A stretch of DNA of 64,000 nt from Hyaloperonospora brassicae. Lineage: Eukaryota; Oomycota; Peronosporomycetes; Peronosporales; Peronosporaceae. This document shows, piece by piece, positions 11,820-22,927 of the stretch; within the stretch, counting starts at the first letter, position 1, and each line of letters starts with the position of its first letter. Position numbers and translations under genes: made by a program. Under the pieces are notes generated by a model. That model ran no database searches. It was not told the origin of the DNA and worked only from the letters and a program-made list of their open reading frames with translations. The DNA is taken from assembly GCA_947650285.1 (NCBI GenBank), contig CANTFL010000144.1, forward strand, positions 310,001-374,000. Direction: 5' to 3'.

Positions 11820-12459
11820 TTGCTATCCAATTGGACGCTGGAGATAAAGAAGTGTGAAACGGAAGAAGATGAATTACTTGATACGCTTGCCGCAAGCATT
11901 ACCCCGCGCGAAGAGGTTGACGATATGTTGGTAGCGATCGCTTCAAGGAAGCAGCCAAAACGTACCATAAGTATGCCACCACCAACAATGGAGGAAGGTA
12001 AAAGTATTATGGTGGTCAATTTCGATGGATCGGCCCGAACCAAACGAAAAATCGGGGCGTAAAGTTCAATAGAGTGGAAAATCCCAAACATGGAAAATCG
12101 TGAATGTCGCAGCCGAATACGCAACATACCTGACAGTAAACGGAGCCGAATATCGTGGACTGCAACTAGGTTTAGATCTCCTGGACGATCAGGCGCGGGG
12201 GCGCATTATCAAATGTGGCGATTCTAACTTAGTGATTCGGCAGATGCGCGGAGAAATTGACTGCAGGCGCCGGATTACAGCTGTCACGTCACAAAGATAT
12301 GGAGAAACTCCGATCGTGACCGATCCACGAATTTTTACACATGTAGAGGGACTGGAAGCAGAGTGCCTGACGACTGGCAAGCAACGCTTTACAACAAGAG
12401 AAAGGCAGGATGACTGTATCCGATCAGGATCGACAGAATTTACATTTGTTAAACCTTAG
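11820..12459 (+). pseudogene. Second RNase H (archaeal/bacterial-like aRNH) of element 1
   Basis: After LSNWTLEIKKCETEEDELLD comes a second, separate RNase H. MVVNFDGSARTKRK (12009-12050) holds the first Asp; TVNGAEYRGLQLGLDLLDDQ (12133-12192) holds the Glu; KCGDSNLVIRQMRGEIDC (12211-12264) holds the third acidic residue. The order and residues fit the D-E-D pattern of aRNH domains. A stop at 12060-12062 and a frameshift before 12100 break it. Having two RNase H domains is the diagnostic trait of the dual-RNase-H Gypsy group. Confidence 0.78.
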
Positions 12460-12542
12460 TTGACACCCAAAAGTGTCGATCGGGTCGTGAAAAATCTGCC
12501 GTTACTAGATCAGCCGTAAGAGGACAACGTTCTTCTACAGTA

Positions 12543-13650
12543 ATGCAAGAGGAAGTCGTTCAGAGGATCAGAATCGAGAGAATCAAGCAAGCACTGGAAG
12601 AAGAGAGTTGGATCGCCGACCTGAAGGAATTTCTTATCGGAGACATAACGAAGTTGAGTATTAAAGGAGCAAATTTATGTGCTAGGATCGCGTTCGATTA
12701 TGAAGTTGACGTAGGCGGACTGTTGTTTTTCTTCCCGCGATCGGCGGAAGATCCAGCTAGCCCCGTGGAATCGATTCATTTTGTGTTACCGATACTATTG
12801 CAGCGAGAATTCCTGGATCATTATCATACCAGTCTGGAGGGCGGAAACCAAGGTATCGGCAGAACATAACAAAGAATACGGTCCAAGTTTCACTGGAGAG
12901 GGCTCTTTCAGAGTGTCCAGCGTTATGTGGGAGAATGTGTTGATTGCACGACGGAATTTGGTAAACCTATCATGAGCGGCGAATCGCCGGATAGTGTCCA
13001 AGCCACTTATCCGTTTATGATGATTGCTATGGATGACATTCCATCTTTGCCACGATATTTCAAGGGAGATACTAAGTTGTTGCTGTAGGTAGATCTGTTC
13101 TAAGGGTACGTGATCGCCATTGCGAGTCCCTCTAAAACTGCGCAAAAAATCGCTGAATACTACGAAAAATGTGTATTTCGAAGATTTGGAGCCAGTGAAG
13201 CGATTCACCATGATTGAAAGCCAGGATTAATGTCTGAGATCTACATAACGTTCAACCAAATAGCGGGGCAGAAACAGCGTGCTACTATAGCATATTGACC
13301 CCAAGAGAATGGAACAGAAGAAAGAATGGTGCAGATCTTGAGGAGGCGTTAAAGATTTACGTGACAGATACGGATCAGAAAGATTGAGAAAAGTACACAA
13401 AGAGGTTGAAGTTTGCTATCAATACGTCACAGGCTCGCGTACGAGGAGACACGCTATTTTACCTGGTCAACGGTTGGGACCCACGGTCGATGCTGGAAGC
13501 GACTTTGCCTTTGGGAAGCACCAAACGACGGGACCAAGATCTAAGAAGATGACGTTACCATATGCAACGTCATTTCCAGAGAAGGAGAGAAGCCGTCAAC
13601 GATCGTCTACGAATTGCAATTTAAGATGGAGCCTAACGACACAATGCTAA
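12543..13650 (+). pseudogene. Integrase of element 1, broken
   Basis: The N-terminal part starts MQEEVVQRIRIERIKQALEE at 12543 and runs to the zinc-binding region (HYHTSLEGGNQGIGRT, then CxxC-like V-G-E-C-V-D-C near 12930-12955). The catalytic core follows with MIAMDDIPSLPRYFKG (13020-13067), carrying the first Asp. Its later parts at 13186-13330 are degraded, and the motif NGTEE stands where ANGTAE is found in element 2, keeping a Glu. Several stops break the frame. The enzyme would insert the cDNA into the genome. Confidence 0.75.
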
Positions 13651-13678
13651 GGACGGATCGCATGAGATCAAAGTTCGA

Positions 13679-14195
13679 TTGCAAGTATGGCTCTATTTGG
13701 ATCGAGTGAAAGAAGGATACGATCGAAAGCTGGAACATATGTGGCATGGGAATTTCCGGGTTAAAGAACTTTGCGGGAGACACGCAGTACGTTTGGAGAT
13801 CTCGAATACACCGTATCAGTTATTCCCGTTGGTACATATATCCAAGCTTAAGCGGGTAATGACTTTATCGAATCGGCCAAAAAACATGTTGGACGTTGAA
13901 GAGGCGGATCGCTTAGATTTTGACGAATCCCTGCTTCCGGAAGATAGCTGGGAACGTTTATTGGATGGAGATGAATATGAAGTCGAGAAGATATTGGATG
14001 CGCGATCCGGCAGGCGGCTTCGTTTTGGCAGTGTTCAGCGTCAGTATTTAGTGCAAATTAGAGTCGGTCGATCCGACTTGGATAGATGAGGTCGACTTGA
14101 ACTGTAGGGCCTTGCTGCAAGAGTTCGATCGCGATCGATTCAGCAAGAATCGCTTCGAGGTGATGCAACGACACGAAGCAGCGATGGATGAATAA
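13679..14195 (+). pseudogene. Integrase C-terminus and chromodomain of element 1
   Basis: The 136-codon open stretch contains VWLYLDRVKEGYDRKLEHMW, the integrase C-terminal SH3-like fold, then VRLEISNTPYQLFPLVHISK. The chromodomain segment follows: DEYEVEKILDARSGRRLRFG, then QYLVQIRVGRSDLDR, where element 2 keeps QFLVQWKQHDDPTWIDEADL. A single-base change near 14055 shifts the frame, and the remainder (WIDEVDLNCRALLQEFDRDR) reads in another frame to about 14190. Chromodomains steer integration toward particular chromatin. Confidence 0.78.
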
Positions 14196-15079
14196 TAGAT
14201 GTGTCGAATCGGAAGTTACCGGCAAAGACGTTGCAAATGTGGACAAAGGGAAGGGTTGTGTGTGGCGATTCAGATAATCAAACCTGATCGCAGCGAGTAA
14301 TTAGAAAATGCAAATGAGATGAAGTCAAGTGATAATCGTCAAAGAAGAAACGATGGAAGCTCATTGAATAATGGAGGTAGCTTTGTTGATCGATACTGAA
14401 AGAGAGTTTATTGAAGGCTTTTGAGCGCGTGATAGATCAAGTGAAGTAATCGGTGTTGTAGAGACCATTGCAATCGAGGATACCTATCACGAGATAGCTG
14501 ATCTGATTTATAGACAGTCCACCCATCAGCCGGACACGATCACGGTCGAGGATTGTAAGAAACAAAAATGATCCAGGAAAAGGCCAAAAGATTTGTGGTA
14601 ATGACTACCGACGACATTTTGAAAGGAAGAAGAAGTAAAGTCACTGGCGAATATGTATTTGATCGGAACCTATGAGGAAAGCGGTCGAGCGCAACACCAA
14701 TCCAAGCAACTAGTTTGCGAATCGAATGTCATCAATGACAACAATCCTGAAGAGTCTGGTCGGGTTCATAGACAGTCCACCAATTAGACAGATGGGATCA
14801 GTTTGAGGATTGCGAAGCACAAGACTGGTCAAGCAATGAGCAAGACGCGATCCCAACCGAAGATATGGGGTTGAAAGACCCGCTAAACAAGGACGCTCGA
14901 CGATCAACAAGAACTCATATGGCGTCCACACGACAATGAAGATCGTGGGAATCGACACGATGAGGCACGACCAGCCAGATTGCAGTACTGAGAAGGTCTG
15001 AAGGTCAATTTAGGTCAAGATGCAATCGGATGCACATCTAGGTCGACACCGTTTGTCGACTAACGGTGCAGAGGACGAT
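14196..15079 (+). other. 3' untranslated part of element 1, with a diverged duplication and polypurine-tract region
   Basis: No open frame of note is present. A segment of about 55 bases occurs twice, diverged: 14511-14565 and 14768-14822. Both share AGACAGTCCACC and GAGGATTG. Immediately before the 3' LTR the sequence ACGGTGCAGAGGACGAT (15063-15079) matches ACGGTGCAGGGGACAGT beside the LTR of element 2 and is the likely plus-strand priming site. Confidence 0.6.
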
Positions 15080-16384
15080 TGTGGTAAAGTGGTCACGAGA
15101 TTTGACCGTGGCGTTGGGACGCAGGATGGAATCAGACGAATGTGTGACAGAAAATGACTGTTGAAGTTATTCATATGGTCCTACCTAACGGTCGAGAAGG
15201 AGTGTAGTTGGAGATTGATGATTGACCGATCGCGATCTGCGATCAAGGGCTTGGATCACCAAATTACAAGGGCTTGGATCATCAAATTACAAGGAACGGA
15301 TCGCTCAACGGGTGAGCATCAACCAGAGTACTGGATCGCTAACGGCTATGGAGGATAGGTGAATATGGAATCAAGATGGAGGAGTGGATCGCCAAAATCA
15401 TCAAATATGCGAGGTCTCAGAAATGACGGCGACCCGACGGTCGATGCTCGATCAGAGACTGGAAAGATTAATCACTACCGTACCTGGGTGTGTAATGCTT
15501 GATTGTGTGGACACATAATCGGTGTGGATCACATACCGCGATCCGCCGCACCGCGATCCGCTGCACCGCGATCCTCGGCACCGCGATCCCACTATGGAGC
15601 GATCCATTAGGGAGCGGGTCGAGGTGGATCACATAATTGGTGTGGATCACACACCGCGATCCGGTACTCTGCGATCCGGTATTCTGCGATTCGGTGTGGG
15701 GCGATTCACTATGGATTATCTGTTGTGGACCACATGATGCATAAGGTGAATGACATAGACAGGCGACACGCAACAGCAGACCTAGCGAACAGATAGGCAT
15801 AGTTATAGGTTTTGGACTTGGTTGGTTGACATTAAACAGAATTGAATTTGCAACGAAAAACACGCGTCGACTTCTCCCGGGCAGGATCTTTGGCCTCCCG
15901 TTGAATAGAGAGTCACCCACGTCGAAGCGAACTTCGCCCTTGGATTGTTTGGCCAGGCGTAAGTCAATTCTCACCCCCCCCCTCTCAACTGCGATAGGAC
16001 GCAGTGAACCCTACGGTTCAGATTCAAGATCGCGAGACGGCTCAAGTGGTCAGAAGGCTCGCGTATCAAGCATCACCCCTGGCAAAGGCGACTCTGGGAG
16101 AGCGCCCAAGTTACAAGCGATCGAGTGAAGAATTTCCACGCGATCCGCACCTACGTTTGACCAGGTGAAACATTTCCACCCGATCAACACCTATCCCTAA
16201 GACGTTCAAGTTCAGCTTCAGCTCAAGTCCACCAAGAAAAGGGCAACCCGCCCCACCGACGGGTACACAAGGTGAGCAAGAACATACAGAACACGTAATC
16301 GGGGTACCTCCTCCATTAGTCGGTCGTTCGGGCGCCAGTGAATAACCGGAATCACAAGGAATTTGTAATCTCCACTCCACCACA
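15080..16384 (+). repeat. 3' LTR of element 1
   Basis: It starts TGTGGTAAAGTGGTCACGAG and ends CCACCACA. It is the direct copy of 4937-6238. The last 250 bases carry more differences from the 5' LTR than the rest (for example ATAACCGGAATCACAAGGAA against GAGTCGGGATCACAAGTAA). It contains the same 15-bp array at 15535-15594. Confidence 0.93.
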
Positions 16385-16655
16385 GGTGTGTCTGTGTTAC
16401 ATGGAGCTCTCGGAAAATTATTACCACTGCCGCGTCATATTGTGTATACTGGCTGTCGATCATGATGATAAGTACTTCCTCACTGCATCTTATTTACGTA
16501 GCGAGGTACCGTCCTGTGTACTTCGATGCTGATCTTGCATGACCAGGAATCAAAGCGATCAGGAACCCGGCGTTCCATAAATTGTCCATTCGTCGCTGTC
16601 GCAAAGTGCTCTTAGACAATGCAGTACACGAAGACAAATAAATTAAAGAAACACG
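16385..16655. repeat. Left arm of the inverted repeat, inner remainder
   Basis: This is the reverse complement of about 19868-20130, with roughly five mismatches in 250 bases. It is separated from the rest of the left arm only by element 1 and begins with the element's target duplication GGTG. It ends gradually: AGACAATGCAG is shared, then CAAATAAATTAAAGAAAC against CCAACAGATTAAAGGAAC, after which similarity is lost. Confidence 0.88.
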
Positions 16656-16843
16656 GAATTGCGGACACGGAAGACGGTTCCAGGAGAAAAAATGACCAAA
16701 ACGGTATTGCGCCCTCTAAGAAAACAACCTGCAGGACCAAACAGAAAAAGGTCATTACCGAGAAACTAGTTGCACAGTACCGAGAGGCGGTAAATTAAAG
16801 TATCTCATTGATAGTAATGTATCCTGAAATCTCATGAAATTGC

Positions 16844-17647
16844 CTGGTCCCTCATCATTAGATCTCTGCCTCTAAAGGTAGCTTTGACGTGTCAGGATCA
16901 ACCTCAACCTTTCATCCGTACAATTGGCTCTTCATGGTCAAGATATTACTAGCCACTCTGGTAAAGAATCAACGCATAAGACTAGAATAGAGTAAAGAGA
17001 GTAAAGAAATTCAAAGATAGGAATATAACTATTACTACCCAAAGCACGATCTACAGAGCACGTCTTGATCGTGCTTCAAGGAACTTGTTAAGTCTTCCCC
17101 CCTGTTTCGGGGAAGGGATACACTTTCAGGCCACACAGCGTGCGCGGCAAGACCAAGTGAGAATAGAACTTCAGGAAGTATTTGACCAATAAGTTTGTCT
17201 TGAGTTGCATCCCCCAAAGCTCAGCTATCGGAATTGGCCTCCCCTACCTAGTGGTAGGAAACAAAGAAAGAACCAGGTGGCTCATACCCCTGAGAAAGCT
17301 AACGGATAGGCCAGGTTTGAAAATTCTGTGGCAACCAACGTTAAGGCCAGGGGCGACTAGCTTTTTAAATATCTTGACTACAAGCCCTCTCTCGACCATG
17401 TCGATCGGATGATCACCTACTGGCTCACCGAGTAGATCATTCACTCGAAACCCCTCGGGTCTTCCTTTATAAAGTACACCTTATTATCTTCATCGTGTCT
17501 ACTAAAATCAAGAAAGAACAGCCGACGGGTATGCAAGGTGAGTCATGGCCCGTACGCGGCGTCGAACGGCTCTTTCGTACGTCGTATTCCGGCATAGTGC
17601 GTGGCTTAAATCTCATAGCATTTTATTTAAATATCCACTCTACCACA
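16844..17647 (+). repeat. LTR A, probable 5' LTR of the right relic
   Basis: 16844-17465 is about 99% identical to 28992-29612 (direct, offset 12147-12148). The following 180 bases are strongly diverged between the two copies, yet both keep LTR-end features of this family: here CCGACGGGTATGCAAGGTGAG at 17521-17541 and the end CTACCACA at 17647. Element 1's LTR has ACCGACGGGTACACGAGGTG and CCACTACA at those places. The start of this LTR is not clear; 16656-16843 contains worn copies of a GGTCTCTCA motif. Confidence 0.6.
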
Positions 17648-19867
17648 TTTCCACTTTGAGATGATCGTACTACTACGCGTTTGTCGTTCGAGCCTGATGT
17701 ACAGCTGCACATGTCGGTACAAGTGGAATTTCAATTTACATGGATTATAGCAAATTTCCTTTGTAAGGAGTGTCATGTTGCTTTCTAAGCTAGTGTAGGC
17801 AGCTTTTCTCGCGGTAAACTCTGCGCTACGAGTAACTTCCAGGTTGTTTCCTGCGTCAGACGATAATCCTAGGTATACATTAGCGTCATCTGGTTATCGC
17901 TTGACGATTATTTTGCGTTAGATGCAAAAAAATAGGAATCATGTGAAGATTGTTCCGACCAAAATTTTTTAACTTTTGTTAGGTTCCACTAAAGTCGTAA
18001 AATTTTTAATCGACTAGGATCCCCAATTGTTTGTTTAAAATCACCGGGTTGCATCGAGATGTCAAACCCCAGGCCAAACCAATTTCCTGAATCGATCCTC
18101 CTTGTGACCATGCCAGATTTTCGAGATAATGTTAATAGCGCGGGGATCGCGTATAGTACCGTCAAAGTCTTGGCAGGGATGCCACCGGCCACCCAAGATG
18201 ACCAAGCAGCCGAATATTGGGGGTTGCTGTGACGTAGCCCCTCTTTTCTAAAAAATCATCGTTCTTGCAGCGATGGTGATTCCTCGTCACATCCTCTTTC
18301 GACATGGGTAACGGTTCACAGACCCGGGGGCGAACAAGTGGATTTCACCTGCCGCCTTACTCCTTAGGTAGTCTGCACGGACTGAGCGATTTTTATTGGG
18401 TATTTTATTGTTGCCTTGATACTACTTGTCTTCACCGTCGGTATATGGCCACTCTGAAGTAACAGATTTCATGGTTCAAGGTGTACTCGTCGAGGTTATT
18501 AGGAGAATAAGTAGCTTTGTCGTTATTATGTTTATCGTTGACCTTGTTGGCCGGACCTCTCCTAAGGTCTTGTCGGCCCTTCGATTTTATAAATTGTATT
18601 GTCACTGGCAATCGATTTATCAGCAACGCTTTAATGGTAGCGTAAACTTGACTTGAACATCTTCACTGTCTTAGGACTCGCGGTAATATACCGCGTATTC
18701 CGACGATTCGGGCACGTGCACCATTGTGGTGATTTGTGTCTCAAAACTGAGAGATGATCCCCTAAAGCACTCATTATGCCGGACTGCCGACTAAAAGTTG
18801 GCAGGAAACCGCGATGCCGCGTATAGACCTTGTCTCATCTTGTAGACACGTCGGCTGGCAGGTTGCACACTTCAAAAGATGGTACGAATATTAAGATGCG
18901 TAAGCCTTGGCAGAGGTTTACCTAGGGCATTTAATGTGTACGAATTATTCGGTGGGGTAGCCGGTGGCCATACTATCGACTCGGTCGATTGTGGGATTAT
19001 AACAAAACCTTTCAGGTAGATTATAGCTCTGTTATTTGTGTATTGATAGGGGTGTTAACTTACTGTACGTTACCGTGATCACTAACCGCTAGGTTTGGTA
19101 CCGCTTCTAATAGCGGATTTGAAGGAGGACACTTGACAAACCCACAAGTCAAATTACTCCAATAATTCTACTTACAATTGGTCTTGCACGCAACTCTTTT
19201 TAACATGGAACCAATTATATCCTTTCCCCTAACAAGCGTGCATACCAAGTGTATTTTCCTCCAAATAAGACGAAGGCGTGTTAAATTGGATCGCAAATAG
19301 AGTATATTAAATGCATTCCTATCCTCAATCTTCTCTCCTATATCCTTGCCTGGCGCAATGACTCTTTATATGACTGGTCAAGAGTAGCTGGACCTTGAGG
19401 TACCAGGTGAACCGATAAGGGAACCAGGTCCACCGAGGCGTGATCGGATATAAAATAGTGAGATTCAGATCTACCATTAGAGATCCAGGTCTATAAATGA
19501 TGGACCTGCTCTACCAAGGAGGTACACATGCCTGTTAATGAGACCGGGTCTACCAGTAAGGGACCACGTCTCCTTTTAGAACCGCTTAAATGATACCTTG
19601 GCAATGGTGTTTCTTTCGATTGATCTAATGGACCTCTCTCGAATAAAAGCTCAACCGCTTTCGAGGTTTCTTGTCATTTGAACACCCCCTCCCAAGAAGA
19701 TGACACAATATATCTTCACCTGCCGAGATCTAAGTCTATTTTGCTATAAAAGAACTTGAACACAATATTATCTCGGATGTTCCACAATGTTCTTCTTATC
19801 CAACAAGTGGTACATCTCCGTATTCCTAATTCTTTCTGATACCCTCGCCCCTATGCGCAAATATTTG
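17648..19867 (+). other. Decayed leader and 5' gag region of the right relic; no recognisable gene
   Basis: The spacer between LTR A and the right arm has no open stretch that I can match. Short open stretches at 17989-18192 and 18426-18656 look random. By position it should hold the leader and N-terminal gag of the relic. At 19380-19570 there are five or six diverged copies of a roughly 25-30 base unit around CCAGGTCTACC. In the opposite orientation these resemble the GGTCTCTCA copies at 28850-29000. Confidence 0.4.
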
Positions 19868-21420
19868 TTCCTTTAATCTGTTGGTTTTCAGGTCCTGCAT
19901 TGTCTAAGAGCACTTTGCGACAGCGACGAATGGACAATTAATGGAACGCCGGGTTCCTGATCGCTTTGATTCCTGGTCATGCAAGATCAGCATCGAAGTA
20001 CACAGGACGGTACCTCTCTACGTAAATAAGATGCAGTGAGGAAGTACTTATCATCATGATCGACAGCCATATACACAATATGACGCGGCAGTGGTAATAA
20101 TTTTACGAGAGCGCCATGTAACACAGACAAACCTAAACCGGGAAGTGAATAGAGGGAGACAGGGGTCGATAACGGCGGCAACTCGAAACGCTTCGATTTC
20201 AGGTGTCAAATTATAGAGATATCGTATAATGCTTGATGTAGAAGTCCACTTGATTCGATCATGCGAGCGCAGTCAGATGACATGGACATAAGAAGAATCT
20301 GGCGAGGATGGCTAAAGCCACACTGGGACATGGACCCAACGTGGTCCCTCGCATCAAATTCTCAGAGACCTCAGAGCTCATAAATTCCTGTGTAATAGAT
20401 CAATACGAGGACCGATCACGCATATGATTGGCCCTTATCAAGACCGCATTTACGAGGTATCAAATGCCAGACGGCAAGAAGTGTCTCGTTTTGGGAGGAT
20501 TGTTGACCGGTTCAGCGTAAAACGGGTACCTCCAACTGAGTCTCTCCGTTTGAGGGAGTTTGAAGGATCTGTTACAAGAATTCCAGATGCATTTATGCGT
20601 TTGGGGGTACCAGTGGGTCTTTAGTACTATCATGAGAAGAAGAAGAAGACATACGGTTACCGGTTGGACTACGTACGTATACCGTCTGAAGGTAATCGCC
20701 GTTATCAAAAATTTGAATATCAAAGACGGACCGCCCAGTATTAAAAAATGGTAGAGAACTACATTGGAACTTTGGATGACCAAGATCTAGCAGAACAATA
20801 AACTGTGCTACGCCTGGCGGATGTGGAAGAATTGGAAAACATACTGAGTACGCGTCAGCGAAATAAGGCACGAAGAGGTAATTTATTTTTGGATTGAGCA
20901 AGTTTCATCAGAAGTCACCTGCCATCCACCTGACCGACTAAGGGACTTGAATCACCGATCGATTCATGAAGTTTGGAGGCCCCGAAATAATTGAGCTCTG
21001 GGGAGTCCAGCCTAGACAACTCGGACAAAGAAGAGGATATAAGGCGAGTCTGACGCATGGAAACAGAATCCGAGGAGGAACCAAGAATAAGAATTCCGAG
21101 ATACCGACCTAACAGGGAGGTCGGCCAGCATCGACATCAGACAGGGGATCCAGAACCTCGCACCTTGTCGGCCCTTCTAAATACAAGATGTGATCATTGT
21201 GGTTCCAGAAAACATGGTTCTTTAAAAAGTTGGAAGCGAATGATCTGTGGCCACTTTGGAAAGAAGGGTCACCCGTAGGATCGGTGCTCGTTTGTGTGCC
21301 GAGGATGTGGTGAGGCTCATGAAGTTGGAAATCTCCAGTTGGAAGACTTTTTCATTTGGTTTGTCAGTGGTATATCCTAACCGAGCACTTTGGAATGTTG
21401 GCGTAGAAGGCTCAGTAGAC
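19868..21420 (+). pseudogene. Gag relic of the right element
   Basis: From 20460 the plus strand reads C-L-V-L-G-G-L-L-T-G, which corresponds to CLLFGDLLTEAARNWYKRL in element 2. Then comes WVENYIGTLDDQDLAEQ (about 20750-20800) and LRLADVEELENIL. A zinc-knuckle remnant, CDHCGSRKHGS...MICGHFGKKGHP, lies at 21190-21280 and is followed by CRGCGEAHE. Several stops and shifts are present. The left copy is the minus-strand 3640-4936 region. Confidence 0.65.
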
Positions 21421-21683
21421 GATCGATTAGTACGCCTACCAGGTTAAAATTGGTAAGACCCGAGCGTTCTTCTCTTCGTATCTTTTCATATGTGGAGAGA
21501 CAGCCAAAGGAAGGGATGGGTACACCAGATGAGAAAGTTAAAACACACCAAAGATTGGAAACCTCCCTATTGTCCATGTTGTTTCTCTCAATAAGCCTAA
21601 TTATTTGCTCGAGATGATGCAGTGATGGAGTTGGATATGTTTCCGGGCGATTCAGGGGCTACTGGAAATATTTTACCCCCACT

Positions 21684-22010
21684 TTGTGGTTCAGGCAAAC
21701 TAAAGTCGTTGGAAAGGTCAACAATGATCGCGCAAACTCATTGTTTGATACTGGTGCCTGGATATATATCCTGTATACTGCCTTTGCTCGTACGGTAGGC
21801 TGTCGAATTATCGAAATTAAACGACAAGAGTGTGTCGGAATCAAAGCATCGGTGTACTGTACGGATAGATGTAGTCGCATCAAAATCACCCTGAATGGCA
21901 ACTTAGTGTACATCTTTAAGGTATGGGTAGACCCCATGGCGGGTCAGGATACAATCTCGGAAACGGACTTCGTGGTCCCAGTCGGCATCTGGTTAGACCT
22001 AGCTGACTAA
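21684..22010 (+). pseudogene. Retropepsin relic, right arm copy
   Basis: The 108-codon open stretch has SLFDTGAWIYIL with the catalytic D-T-G, VYIFKVWVDPMAGQDTISE, and VPVGIWLDLAD before a stop. It matches the proteases of elements 1 and 2 along its length. It is identical to the minus-strand copy 3057-3383. It is isolated by stops from gag and RT. Confidence 0.72.
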
Positions 22011-22927
22011 CAGCTCTTTTTCCCCGAAGAAGTTCGCGTGCAGTTATCCGGACGAAGGACTAAATACGATGACCGAGTGTCAGACGCTATTTTGGGTCAG
22101 TACGCACATATAACGGGTAGTGGGTATGTGAAAATGACTCTGAAATTGTATATTTTGGAAACAAGAGGATGTGGCTCACGAGAGGAGAAGGTGGTTCACA
22201 ACCATGATATGGGGGATTAGAAGTCGACGATTGTTGATGGTGACCAACGTCAGCTCTAATGCATTAATGTTGCACGATTAAAACAAGGCAGGTATGTGGT
22301 TGGCTACACAACAAGTATCAAAAGCGCAAGGTTCTTTCTATCGGTGGTCTGTCGAAGACAATCTGACCTAGCGAATGAAGCTACCAATGATGAGGTAAAC
22401 CCTGAAGTGAATCCAAAAAGGAGGACGAGGGTCCAATGGTAGGGACATCACAGTATAAGACTTCGTCATGCATTTTGCAGAGGCCAAAGACCCCAGGCCG
22501 ATATTAAAACGATAAACATATCACGTCGAACGTTGACCGAAGAAGAACAACGATTGCGCGAAGGAAAGGTTCATCCTGCGGAAAGAGATTGCTCAAGAAC
22601 AAAGTGGACCCAACGATATTCTACCTGCAGTAGCCGTAGCCAATGAGAAAAAGTCCGAGACGAGTGGATAATCGCAGAAAAATGACCAAGCGTGTACTTT
22701 CGAGAGTAGAGAGAGTTGAGCCGAAGAAATAAGTAATCATCGCCAATCATACAGGAGGTGGACTTCTCACCCGAAAATGTCGGGCTGAAGGACACACAGA
22801 TTTCTGATCCGGATGAGAATACTCTGGAGAGGTGGACCGGTGGCGACATATTATATGAAAGAAATGGCTGCTGTTGATTGGGGAAAGGTAACGCCATAAC
22901 GCCGGTCTCCCGAGGGGATATAAGACA
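22011..22927 (+). pseudogene. Protease-RT spacer and RT N-terminus relic
   Basis: This is a stop-rich continuation of Pol. A 60-codon stretch (22038-22220) begins QLSGRRTKYDD, comparable to HLAGRRPLYG after the protease in element 1. Near 22500 the translation keeps I-N-I-S-R-R-T-L-T-E-E-E-Q-R-L-R, the lead-in to RT. No intact domain remains. Confidence 0.5.

Larger units (their letters stand above)
4937..16384 (+). mobile_element. Element 1: full-length Ty3/Gypsy LTR retrotransposon with dual RNase H, defective
   Basis: The element is 11.4 kb with two LTRs of about 1.30 kb in direct orientation (offset 10143). The order is primer site, gag, protease, RT, RNase H, second RNase H, integrase, chromodomain, 3' LTR. 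The flanks carry a 4-bp duplication, GGTG, at 4933-4936 and 16385-16388. Removing the element rejoins the inverted-repeat arm so that it matches the right arm (19868-20146), which shows where it landed. The coding region has many stops and frameshifts, so it is non-autonomous now. The near-identical LTRs suggest insertion later than the decay of the relic it interrupts. The layout fits the dual-RNase-H elements reported from oomycetes. Confidence 0.92.

Noticed and set aside
18426..18656. A 76-codon open stretch in the spacer of the right relic.
   Set aside because: No family similarity and no conserved neighbours; length is within chance for AT-rich DNA.
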